Below are positions 1 through 6,897 of a DNA stretch of 9,518 nt, piece by piece. Position 1 is the first letter of the stretch; the number at the start of each line of letters is the position of its first letter. The position numbers and the translations under genes are program-made. The DNA comes from Candidatus Cloacimonadota bacterium (lineage in GTDB: Bacteria > Muiribacteriota > UBA6191 > JACPRK01): the NCBI GenBank assembly GCA_021772705.1, contig JAJFLN010000165.1, positions 1-9,518 of the forward strand, given 5' to 3'. Below the pieces are notes generated by a model, which did not search any database, was not told the origin of the DNA, and saw only the letters and a program-made list of their open reading frames with translations.

Positions 1-72
1 CTTCGGCAAGCTCAGGAGAGGGGCCGGTCCGCGAAACGACGCTCTGTGCCTCGACAAGCTCGGCACGAACGG
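1..72. repeat. Pair of REP-like intergenic repeat units
   Basis: Two related direct units lie outside any gene. Unit A is at 1-17 (TTCGGCAAGCTCAGGA) and unit B at 50-65 (CTCGACAAGCTCGGCA); they match at 12 of 16 positions around a shared CAAGCTC core. Unit B sits in a small stem (GTGCC at 46-50 with GGCAC at 62-66) and runs on into CGAACGG at 66-72. Short dispersed palindromic elements with a core like TCGACAAGCTCAGG are common between genes in many GC-rich bacteria, so I infer a REP-type family. The block starting at 66 recurs inverted near the right edge (9465-9479). No coding capacity is seen, and the first unit may be cut by the window edge. Confidence 0.5.
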
Positions 73-131
73 ATAAGGAAGGAAGCGTTAGGACCACCGC
101 ACTAGTCTTCGTGACTTGTGGGGGAGGGCGC

Positions 132-164
132 AAGAAAAGCCCCCGGAGGAAGGTCCTCCGGGGG
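132..164 (-). terminator. Rho-independent terminator of the giant CARDB gene
   Basis: A perfect 11-bp GC-rich stem (140-150 with 154-164) closes on a 3-nt loop. Read on the minus strand it is followed directly by a T-rich tract (TTTTCTT, 138-132). It lies about 60 nt past the stop codon of the minus-strand gene that ends at 225, which is the expected place for its terminator. The plus strand has no T tract after the stem, so it should work in one direction only. Confidence 0.85.
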
Positions 165-224
165 GGATGAGTCTTGATGTCCGGCTGCAGAGGCCCGCGG
201 GGGTCTCCTCAGCCGGGGGGTTGC

Positions 225-3200
225 TTACTGGGGCGCCTGGAACTTCACGCGCTGCCGGTTCCGGGTGTTGATCAGGAATCCCTGACCGTCCTGGAGACCG
301 GAGTTGCCTGAGGTCCTGTCGGAGGCGTCCACCGATCCGAGGGCGTCGGACAGGGGAATGTAGATACAGCGTCCGTTCACTGGCACGGAGATGAAGACTA
401 CATCGCTACCTGTCTGCTGCTGCAGGTCATTACTGTTTGTGTTCTCCGGAACACCCTGCGGGAAGGCCAGAGTGTTGAAGCCCACATCAATGTCCAGACC
501 CGACTGATCCTCGGGCCAGGGCAGACCGGAGAAGGTCACCGTCGTCGGGACGTCACCGTTGATGCTGATGAAGTACCCTCTGTTCCCGAAGATCGGGAAA
601 TCGAGCTGATCCGGGATGTCGGGGATGAACACGCAGTTGGTTCCGTCCACGCAGGCCGTGATCATCCGGGCGTTGGTATCCCTGGCCAGATCGCTGGCCA
701 TGTAGGGGTTGCCACCCGTCGTATCCGGGTTCAGGGGCACCGAAATCAGGTTCGGTGGTCCCGGGCAGAACACGATCTTCCTCGACAGCTCCTCGCCGGG
801 TCTGGCGACCTTGAAGTCCTGGCCGCGCTGTTCATTGGCGATGTCTCTTGGAGACAGGCGGAACCGGCTTGGCCTGACTCCGACCTGTCCTCCTTGACCG
901 TCGAAGATCCTGACGGCGATCTCGTCTCCGATCATGGCCGCCGTACCGGTTGCACTGGAGAACACGGATCGATACTCACCACCGTCGAGGACAGTTCCCG
1001 TGACGGTCTGGACTCGGCCTGTACTGGAGTTGGTCATCTCCACGGACCAGCCGGCCATGACCGGTTCGCCTGTGCTGGCTCTCCGGACGCGACCTGAGAC
1101 CGACAGTGACGCGGCGGACTCGGCCACCACTCTCGAGACCTTGATGGTTCTGGAAGCGATGGCTGGCTGACCCTTGCTGCCCTTGGCCACGAGCCGGATC
1201 TTGTGAGTACCCACTGGCAGCCGGCGTTCGAAGAATTCGCCGAAGCCGATGGGCTGTGGCAGCTGATCCGAACTCCAGACCAGTCCCCTGAATCGAGCCG
1301 TCAGCCGGCGGCCTTCCTGATCCACAGCCTGACCATCGAAGAAGATGAACTCGTCTTCGAAGAACTCCTGGCTGTTACTGGGGGAGAAGATCTGGACCGA
1401 GGTACTGCCCTTCTTCGGAGGAGCGACCTTCAAGTTCACCGTCACCAAACCGGCGGCGATGTCCGCCGGCTCCACCGTGACGACCTGCGGCTCGATGACG
1501 TCCAGCGGCCTGCCTTCGCGGCTGATGACTCGGAAGTCGATCCGGTCACCGGCCGTGACAGCTGCTCCGAGCAAGCTGTTCGGCCCCCCGAGCTGGGTCC
1601 GGTAGATCGAGACCCGGTTGCCCGTCGTACCCGTCGTACGGGTCACGCTCCTGGCGCTGACCAGCTCCAGGGTCCGGTTCACTGCCCTGACGATGGTACC
1701 CTCCGGAATCGGATTGCCATTGGTATCGGCGATTCGGCCCCGGAAGACCATCACGTTCGTGGCGGGCTTGGTGGGCGCGACGGCGAACGTCAGGCCCACC
1801 CGGTTGTTCTGGCTGTCAGCCTCACCTGTCGGCGAACCCACGACCAGTTGCAGCTCGTACTTGCCCTCTCCCAGGGGTCCGAAGGTCGTATCCCCAAAGG
1901 CGGCTTCACCAGGCAGCAGGGCCTGGATGTTGCCGGTTCCGATCTCCTGCTCTGTTCCGTCCTCGTCTGTCAACTGAAGCGAGAACGTGGTTGCCGCGGA
2001 ATCGGCGTTACCGTCGTTGAATACCAGCCCGGAGACGAAGATCTCGTCACCCGTGGTGGGGCGCTTCGGGGACAGCGACAGCGGTGCCGGCACCAGGTCA
2101 AAGCCGTTCAGCCGATCCTGAGGCCTGACGAAGAACTCCCGGTCGAGTCGGTTGTTTCGCTCGTCAAACTCCCTGATCTTGTTGCCGTCATCGACGATGA
2201 GCACCAGGTTGTGCCTTCCCGCCGCCAGCGGACCAATATGAACCGCTCGCAGTGGCAAGACGTTTCCGGGGGCCAGGAACGGGATGACGATGGACGTCAC
2301 GACCCGGCCTGCCGATGCGGAGGTCACGTCCCGCTTCAAGGTTACCTTCACGTCCTTCGCCGGATTGGCGCCGAAGTTTCCAACGGAGCCGAACACGGTC
2401 AGGGTCGTGGTGGTGGTGGGACGCCTGGGCGCCAGGGACAGCTCGAAGGCAACCAGGTCGTTTTCCAGCTGGTCTGCCGGAGGCGGGCCAACCCGGAAGG
2501 GGAAGTCGGCGAAGTTGTTGGACTCGCTGATTTCCGTCACCTGATTTCTGGGATCCACCTTGAGCACGATGGTGTACTTGCCGTTGGGGAAAGGACCGGT
2601 GGTGACGGGGGTGACGTCCACCACACCCTGAGGCTCGAGCCGATGGATGCGGCCCGTTGTCAGGATCGTGTTGGCCTGTGCGATCGTTCCGCCCAGGTCG
2701 CCGCTGCCGATGGCGGATCCATCCAGGTTGATCAGGTTCGATTCAGGCCTCAACTCCACCAGGTAGGTGAAGGTCGTGGCCGTACTGGTACCCACGTTTC
2801 CGATGGAGAAGCCGATCTTCAGATCGTCATCGGAAGTGGGTCGCAAGGGCTCCGTGGAGATGACCAGGGGGATCAGATCCACGACGCGGTTCTTCTGACC
2901 CGACAGCTTTCCAAATACCTCGTAACCGCCCGTGGAGGGCCTGTCATTGGTGCCGTTGGCACCTGGGAAGCCCGAAGGCTCGACCTTGCCACGGATGATG
3001 ACGAAGTAGGTTCCCGCCGTCCGGATGGGCACGTTGGAGAGGAACCCGGAACCGTCGGAGCCGGAGCCATAGTCGACGAACGAGTTGGCTGCCGGACCCT
3101 GGGTCCCGATGAATCCGGTGTCGTCGAACCCGTCGCCTCGACCGAAAGCACCACCCAAGGCGGGATCATTTCTCGAGAAGGCATCCGGCGGTGCGATGAG

Positions 3201-5819
3201 CTCCACCACGCTGCCCCGCAGACCCTCCTGGACGATGCGGATTGTCAGGAACTGGCCGATCTGGCTCTCCGCCACCTGGAAGAACAGAACGTCCTGATCC
3301 GGAGGGGCGCCGCTTTCCCGCGGATCCAGATGTCCCGCTGTCCCGCCTCCGTTGAGCTCCAACAGATCGCTCTGCTTCAGCTGGTTTGGATTTGGGACAT
3401 CGGGATGGTCATCGATGGCGGTTTCGCCAGCTGTGACCGTGAAGGGCAGGTTGGTCAGTACCAGGGTGTTGTTCTGCTCGTTGGCCTCGGCAATGACGTC
3501 ATCGGGGTCGACGTAGAAGCCGATCCGGTAACTGCCTGCGGCCAGATCCGACGGCAACCTCAGGGTCGCCGGGAAGGTCTTGCTCTGACCCGCTGCCAGT
3601 TCCAGTCCTTCAAAACGCCGGATTCGACGTACCGTCGTGTCCGGATGTCTTGGATCGAAGCTGGATCTGGTGGACACAAAGACCGAGATGGCGAATCGGA
3701 AGCGCTCTCCCGTCTCGCCGCTGGCCTTGACCGTGGCGGCAATGTTGACACTCTGACCTGCCGATGTCGTGGCCGTGGGGCCCACGGCCGTAGCGATCGC
3801 CAGGTCAGGCAGGCGGAGTAGGAACTCCGGCGTCGTCGCCACCATGGGCTGGACGCTGACCGTCTTGTTGTTCCGCTCGTTGCTCTCGAAGATCGCGTTC
3901 TGTGCGTCTACGATAGCGCCGAGGTAGTACTTTTTCGGCTCCAGGAACGGCAGGGGTACCCGGGCCGTCACGACACGGGTCTGACCCGCCGCAAGTTGGT
4001 CCAGGAACAGCTCGGCCAGGAAGATCGCCGAGGTGTTGCTGCCGAACTGGTCCGGCGACAGGAACAGGCCCACATTGAACGGCCGGCTCACGTCGGCGTT
4101 GGATGGATTGCCCACGCTGGCCGAGACCAGCAGAGGACGGCCAGGCTCAGTCCGGGCAGGTCCCGAAACGCCTAGGGCCACCAGGTCGGGCTGTCCCTCC
4201 AGGTTAGCAGGCGTGGTCAAGACAGTCCTTGTGGCTGTCCGTGCCACGTTGTTTCCCTCGTCGGTTTCGGGGATCTGATTGCCGGCGTCGACGATCATCC
4301 CGATGTGATACTGGCCTGGCTTCAGGAACTGAGGCACATCGAAGGTACGGGTGACTGTCAGAGTCGCTCCAGCCCCGATGCCCGCGCCCCGGGGTCCTGC
4401 CACCACTACAGAATCCAGAGGGATGTCGTTGAAGCTGACATCGAACCCGGAACTCAGGCTGTAGCTGACCGTGGTCCGGGGAACCGTATCCGGGCCCCTG
4501 TTCTTCAAGCGGCCCCTGACAGTGATGTCCTGACCTATGGTGGCTGACGGCGATGCGTTGACCGACAGGGCCACCAGATCGGCGTTGATCGACCCGGCAC
4601 CGGGAACCCGGAACTTGTTACGGGACTTGGCTCGGTTGTTGTTCTCGTTGGTCTCCACCACATTCTGGGCGAAGTCCACTTCCAGCACCAGTTCGTAGCT
4701 TCCCGGTGTCAGGAACGGAGGTGCCTGCAGAGTGCCCGTCACCGATGTGGTCGTGTTGGCCGCCAGATCACTATCGAACCGGACCTTGCCGACCTCGAAG
4801 AAACCGCCCGCTGCCGTGCCTGCCGTACCGTCGGGTTCCTGGACGAAGAAGAAGGCCAGTCCGAAGGGCCCGGCTGCGTCCTTGCCGGAGTCGTTCTTGA
4901 ACGTGGCTGTCAGGGGGAGTGGCTCGCCGGGGAAGAACTCCGCGGGTTCTCCGGCGATTCCCACCGACAGAGCCACCAGATCGGAAGCGAAGGAGGTCCC
5001 GTCTGGTACCACGACGCGAAGCTCGAAGGGATTCTCGCTCGCGTTGTTGTGCTTTGGCTCCTGAATCTCCCCCTTCCGGTCGATCACGTAACCGATTCCG
5101 AAGATGTTGTTCGGGTTCGACGACGCGTTCAGCGGCAGTGGCGGCACCTTGAGAGTGGCCGTGAAGATCTGGGTCGACGAGGGCGAGACGCCGGTCAACC
5201 GGAGGGTACCGAACACGAACTCCCGACCGAAGGATCCGTCGGTTGCCGTACCACCTGTCGGGTCGTTGGGATCGAAGTTGAACGGCGGGACACCGATGAA
5301 GTCGAGAGTCACATCCGTGGGGGAGGAGCCACCGACGAACTTGAACGCACCGGTAACCACGATGGTTCCATCGACGGCGACGGTGGTGGCGCTGGATGGC
5401 GAACGACTCAGGGTCAGATTCACCAGGTCGAAGTCGAAGCTGCCAGTTGCATCTTTCAGTTCGATGGATCGGCCCACATCGATCGTGTTGTTGGCCGTCG
5501 GGGAAGGGCCGAACCCAATCTCGAGTGGGATCGCAGGCGTCGTGCCTGGCGTCGGAGGCTGTCCGGGACGCATGCCCTTCAAGAAGAACTGCACTGCCGA
5601 ACCGACAGGTTCTGGGGGAGCCTCGCCCAGAATCTGAATGGTACCTGTCAGGGTGACCTGTTGACCCGCAGAGGCCGACGGGGGTCCTCCAGGAGAACCG
5701 GGGACTACCTCGAAATCGATCCCTGCCTGGGCGAAAGCAGGTGGTGAACTGACCCCAAACTGCACGAAAAGGGCCAGAAGAATGGACAGAATTGAACGAC
5801 TATGCACGATGGAGTGCAT
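225..5819 (-). CDS. Giant exported modular protein with seven CARDB repeats
   Basis: This 1864-residue protein has a Sec signal peptide: hydrophobic core at about 10-24 and an AFA|QA cleavage site near residue 30. Domains in order are: an N-terminal beta-rich region (33-273) ending in a half CARDB-like motif; CARDB repeats at about 279-405, 413-535, 544-658 and 671-796; a PPC-like region (805-975); CARDB repeats at 980-1111, 1120-1232 and 1240-1347; a module at 1354-1464; an Ig-like domain (1473-1563); a second copy of the first module (1570-1671); and a duplicated C-terminal module (1682-1864). CARDB repeats begin with DLVAL-like strands and end in an E-x-N-E-x-N-N motif (for example 389-395, 645-651, 778-784). 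CARDB is an Ig-like fold associated with bacterial surface and adhesion proteins. No catalytic domain, LPxTG, dockerin or membrane anchor is visible, so a structural or adhesive extracellular role is inferred. The start has GGGAGG 4 nt upstream. The gene is monocistronic, with its own terminator at 132-164. Confidence 0.93.
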   Translation of the reverse strand: MHSIVHSRSILSILLALFVQFGVSSPPAFAQAGIDFEVVPGSPGGPPSASAGQQVTLTGTIQILGEAPPEPVGSAVQFFLKGMRPGQPPTPGTTPAIPLEIGFGPSPTANNTIDVGRSIELKDATGSFDFDLVNLTLSRSPSSATTVAVDGTIVVTGAFKFVGGSSPTDVTLDFIGVPPFNFDPNDPTGGTATDGSFGREFVFGTLRLTGVSPSSTQIFTATLKVPPLPLNASSNPNNIFGIGYVIDRKGEIQEPKHNNASENPFELRVVVPDGTSFASDLVALSVGIAGEPAEFFPGEPLPLTATFKNDSGKDAAGPFGLAFFFVQEPDGTAGTAAGGFFEVGKVRFDSDLAANTTTSVTGTLQAPPFLTPGSYELVLEVDFAQNVVETNENNNRAKSRNKFRVPGAGSINADLVALSVNASPSATIGQDITVRGRLKNRGPDTVPRTTVSYSLSSGFDVSFNDIPLDSVVVAGPRGAGIGAGATLTVTRTFDVPQFLKPGQYHIGMIVDAGNQIPETDEGNNVARTATRTVLTTPANLEGQPDLVALGVSGPARTEPGRPLLVSASVGNPSNADVSRPFNVGLFLSPDQFGSNTSAIFLAELFLDQLAAGQTRVVTARVPLPFLEPKKYYLGAIVDAQNAIFESNERNNKTVSVQPMVATTPEFLLRLPDLAIATAVGPTATTSAGQSVNIAATVKASGETGERFRFAISVFVSTRSSFDPRHPDTTVRRIRRFEGLELAAGQSKTFPATLRLPSDLAAGSYRIGFYVDPDDVIAEANEQNNTLVLTNLPFTVTAGETAIDDHPDVPNPNQLKQSDLLELNGGGTAGHLDPRESGAPPDQDVLFFQVAESQIGQFLTIRIVQEGLRGSVVELIAPPDAFSRNDPALGGAFGRGDGFDDTGFIGTQGPAANSFVDYGSGSDGSGFLSNVPIRTAGTYFVIIRGKVEPSGFPGANGTNDRPSTGGYEVFGKLSGQKNRVVDLIPLVISTEPLRPTSDDDLKIGFSIGNVGTSTATTFTYLVELRPESNLINLDGSAIGSGDLGGTIAQANTILTTGRIHRLEPQGVVDVTPVTTGPFPNGKYTIVLKVDPRNQVTEISESNNFADFPFRVGPPPADQLENDLVAFELSLAPRRPTTTTTLTVFGSVGNFGANPAKDVKVTLKRDVTSASAGRVVTSIVIPFLAPGNVLPLRAVHIGPLAAGRHNLVLIVDDGNKIREFDERNNRLDREFFVRPQDRLNGFDLVPAPLSLSPKRPTTGDEIFVSGLVFNDGNADSAATTFSLQLTDEDGTEQEIGTGNIQALLPGEAAFGDTTFGPLGEGKYELQLVVGSPTGEADSQNNRVGLTFAVAPTKPATNVMVFRGRIADTNGNPIPEGTIVRAVNRTLELVSARSVTRTTGTTGNRVSIYRTQLGGPNSLLGAAVTAGDRIDFRVISREGRPLDVIEPQVVTVEPADIAAGLVTVNLKVAPPKKGSTSVQIFSPSNSQEFFEDEFIFFDGQAVDQEGRRLTARFRGLVWSSDQLPQPIGFGEFFERRLPVGTHKIRLVAKGSKGQPAIASRTIKVSRVVAESAASLSVSGRVRRASTGEPVMAGWSVEMTNSSTGRVQTVTGTVLDGGEYRSVFSSATGTAAMIGDEIAVRIFDGQGGQVGVRPSRFRLSPRDIANEQRGQDFKVARPGEELSRKIVFCPGPPNLISVPLNPDTTGGNPYMASDLARDTNARMITACVDGTNCVFIPDIPDQLDFPIFGNRGYFISINGDVPTTVTFSGLPWPEDQSGLDIDVGFNTLAFPQGVPENTNSNDLQQQTGSDVVFISVPVNGRCIYIPLSDALGSVDASDRTSGNSGLQDGQGFLINTRNRQRVKFQAPQ
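228..776 (-). other. Duplicated cysteine-bearing C-terminal module of the CARDB protein
   Basis: Residues 1682-1864 form two similar halves, about 1690-1765 and 1781-1862. Shared landmarks are NLISVP with NTLAFP, ASDLARDT with SNDLQQQT, TNCVFIP with GRCIYIP, and a closing GYFI with GFLI strand. The only four cysteines of the whole protein are here: C1685, C1723, C1729 and C1818. C1729 and C1818 occupy equivalent places in the two halves. I do not recognise the family. By position it could be a terminal cap or a surface-attachment domain. Confidence 0.6.
1779..4985 (-). repeat. Array of seven CARDB-encoding repeats, interrupted once
   Basis: Seven protein repeats of roughly 108-132 residues lie within the giant gene. 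Reading along the minus strand they map to 4985-4605, 4583-4215, 4190-3846, 3809-3432, 2882-2487, 2462-2124 and 2102-1779. Each starts with a variant of (D)LVAL and ends with E-x-(N/D)-E-x-N-N followed by a beta strand. Between repeats 4 and 5 (3407-2895) is a different, PPC-like domain. The repeats are clearly diverged in sequence, so this is an old array and not a recent tandem expansion. Confidence 0.8.
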
Positions 5820-5823
5820 CGAT

Positions 5824-5830
5824 CCTCCCT
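5824..5830 (-). promoter_or_regulatory. Ribosome binding site of the giant CARDB gene
   Basis: On the minus strand AGGGAGG is followed by ATCG and then the ATG at 5819-5817. The spacing of 4 nt is short but the match is strong, and it supports this start, which also gives a complete signal peptide. Confidence 0.6.
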
Positions 5831-5885
5831 TGGTTCGCAGCCATGAAACTGACGTATAAATTAGCGATATTCTCTGGGTTCATGA

Positions 5886-5925
5886 CCATTCGCGACCGGC
5901 GCCTCTTGGCGCTCTCGGCGAATGG
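5886..5925 (-). promoter_or_regulatory. Imperfect dyad upstream of the CARDB gene
   Basis: Outer 8-bp arms CCATTCGC (5886-5893) and GCGAATGG (5918-5925) enclose a second short stem (5899-5903 with 5908-5912) around a TCTT loop. The dyad lies about 65-105 bp upstream of the start of the giant gene. Next to it, at about 5853-5882, is the most AT-rich patch of this 263-bp non-coding gap, with TTATAC-like sequence on the minus strand (5855-5860) but no convincing -35 box. A regulator site or 5' UTR hairpin is possible; the function is inferred from position only. The rest of 5820-6082 shows nothing else except the worn repeat at 6049-6068. Confidence 0.3.
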
Positions 5926-6048
5926 CCGGACTGCCTGTCGAGCAAGATCCGCACCAGATCAAGCAGTTTCGCGGGGCATCTCCGAGATCTCCGTGTAACC
6001 TCTGCGGGACATGGACGCGACGAGAAGGAAGCTGTTTCTTTGTAGCCA

Positions 6049-6068
6049 GTCGAAGCATGTCCTGAGCT
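6049..6068. repeat. Worn copy of the REP-like family
   Basis: GTCGAAG (6049-6055) followed closely by TCCTGAGCT (6060-6068) recalls the two halves of the element at the left window edge, whose reverse complement contains TCCTGAGCT next to GCCGAAG. It lies between genes, just past the FKBP terminator. The half-units appear in swapped order and the match is short, so this could be chance. Confidence 0.3.
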
Positions 6069-6082
6069 GCGCCGCAGGGCCC

Positions 6083-6128
6083 CAAAACAAACGGGTCCTA
6101 CCCCTGAATACTTCAGGGGCAGGACCCG
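6083..6128 (-). terminator. Rho-independent terminator of the FKBP gene
   Basis: Two 17-bp arms (6092-6108 and 6112-6128) pair around a 3-nt loop. The single non-Watson-Crick position reads as A with C on the plus strand but becomes a G-U wobble in minus-strand RNA, which favours minus-strand use. In that direction the stem is followed by TTTGTTTT (6091-6084). It sits about 22 nt past the stop codon at 6150. A weaker TTTCTT follows on the plus side, but no plus-strand gene approaches from there. Confidence 0.88.
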
Positions 6129-6149
6129 GTTTCTTGAGCCAGGTTTGGA

Positions 6150-6638
6150 TCAGTTCAGACCCAGCAACTCCACCTCGAAGATCAGCGTCGCGTTGGGGGG
6201 GATGGTGCCCCCGGCGCCGCGCTCGCCATATCCCAGGTCGCTGGGAATGGTCAGCTTGCGCTTGCCGCCGACCTTCATGCCCTGCACGCCCTCATCCCAG
6301 CCCTTGATGACCCGGCCGGCACCCAGGGGGAACTCGAAGGGAGACCCTCGGTCCACGCTGCTGTCGAACTTCTTGCCGTCCGTCAGCCAGCCCGTGTAGT
6401 GCACCTTCGCCAGCGCGCCGGCCTTCGCCTCGGCACCGGTGCCGACCTTCAGCTCTTCATACTTGAGACCACTCTCGGTTTCCACCATCTTCAGCTCTCC
6501 CTCATCTTCGTGGGCTGGCTCCACGGCCGAGCCCGATTCCTCGGCCGGCTCTCCGTGACCGGCGGCCTCGTCGGCCATACCGGGAGTCGCGAAGACCAGT
6601 GTGAACAGGACCATGACTATCAGTGATGTGCGAATCAT
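6150..6638 (-). CDS. Exported FKBP-type peptidyl-prolyl cis-trans isomerase
   Basis: This 162-residue protein catalyses cis-trans isomerisation of proline peptide bonds and probably acts as a folding helper in the periplasm or outside the cell. Residues 1-22 form a signal peptide with a cleavage site near GMA|DEA; there is no cysteine, so it is not a lipoprotein. Residues 23-56 are a flexible acidic linker (about a third Asp/Glu). Residues 57-162 are one complete FKBP domain with the expected pocket residues: Y81 in YTG, F91-D92, V110-I111, W114, Y137 in LGYG and F154 near the C-terminal strand. The domain keeps the short GAGG loop typical of small bacterial FKBPs. The start is fixed by AGGAGGT 10 nt upstream. 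The gene has its own terminator and is not co-transcribed with the CARDB gene. Client proteins cannot be inferred from the sequence. Confidence 0.95.
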   Translation of the reverse strand: MIRTSLIVMVLFTLVFATPGMADEAAGHGEPAEESGSAVEPAHEDEGELKMVETESGLKYEELKVGTGAEAKAGALAKVHYTGWLTDGKKFDSSVDRGSPFEFPLGAGRVIKGWDEGVQGMKVGGKRKLTIPSDLGYGERGAGGTIPPNATLIFEVELLGLN

Positions 6639-6648
6639 TTCGAGATCA

Positions 6649-6655
6649 ACCTCCT
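6649..6655 (-). promoter_or_regulatory. Full-consensus ribosome binding site of the FKBP gene
   Basis: AGGAGGT on the minus strand lies 10 nt before the ATG at 6638-6636. The match extends through TTGATC toward the anti-Shine-Dalgarno tail of 16S rRNA, which suggests strong translation. Confidence 0.75.
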
Positions 6656-6719
6656 GAGGTCCGGGACCGGAACGGCGTCAGGCCAGAGACACCCCCGAGG
6701 ACCCGGTAACGATTGCGGC

Positions 6720-6725
6720 AGTATA
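6720..6725 (-). promoter_or_regulatory. Possible -10 box for the FKBP gene
   Basis: TATACT on the minus strand matches the sigma-70-type -10 consensus at five of six positions and lies about 80 bp before the FKBP start. The sequence 16-18 bp further upstream is a poor -35 match, so this is a tentative call. Confidence 0.3.
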
Positions 6726-6815
6726 CGACCGATCCGGGGACAGACCACTCATTTCTTGCCAGTCCGGGAGGCCACCTTTGACCTGCCGCCCTGGATTTTC
6801 CGGTGCCATCTTGAC

Positions 6816-6821
6816 TAGAAT
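6816..6821 (+). promoter_or_regulatory. Possible -10 box for the small plus-strand ORF
   Basis: TAGAAT lies about 77 bp before the ATG at 6898, in the divergent region between the FKBP gene and the small ORF. No good -35 box is at the usual distance; TTGACC at 6778-6783 is too far. The rest of this roughly 260-bp divergent gap shows no other structure I can name. Confidence 0.22.
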
Positions 6822-6897
6822 CCACTCTGGAGGCAGTCTGACCTTACTGGCCTCTTCGACCCGGCAAGTCCGCCGCCAAAGGAGTGATGCCAGCCCC

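Noticed and set aside
1621..1638. A 9-bp tandem duplication (CCCGTCGTA twice) in the giant gene
   Set aside because: It is in frame, encodes a TTG-TTG stretch in a Thr/Gly-rich loop and looks like ordinary low-complexity coding sequence.
2400..2420. A GTG trinucleotide run as a possible microsatellite
   Set aside because: It is explained by a run of five Thr codons in CARDB repeat 6. It is short and keeps the frame.
1203..3821. An 872-codon open frame on the plus strand inside the giant gene
   Set aside because: It is antisense to the CARDB repeats. Its translation is rich in Arg, His, Gln and Asp with no domain pattern, as expected for the mirror of a GC-rich coding frame, whereas the minus strand encodes clear repeats and a signal peptide.
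5861..6085. A 74-codon minus-strand frame between the giant gene and the FKBP terminator
   Set aside because: It covers the dyad and the worn repeat and has no convincing family pattern. It would begin inside the T tract of the FKBP terminator.
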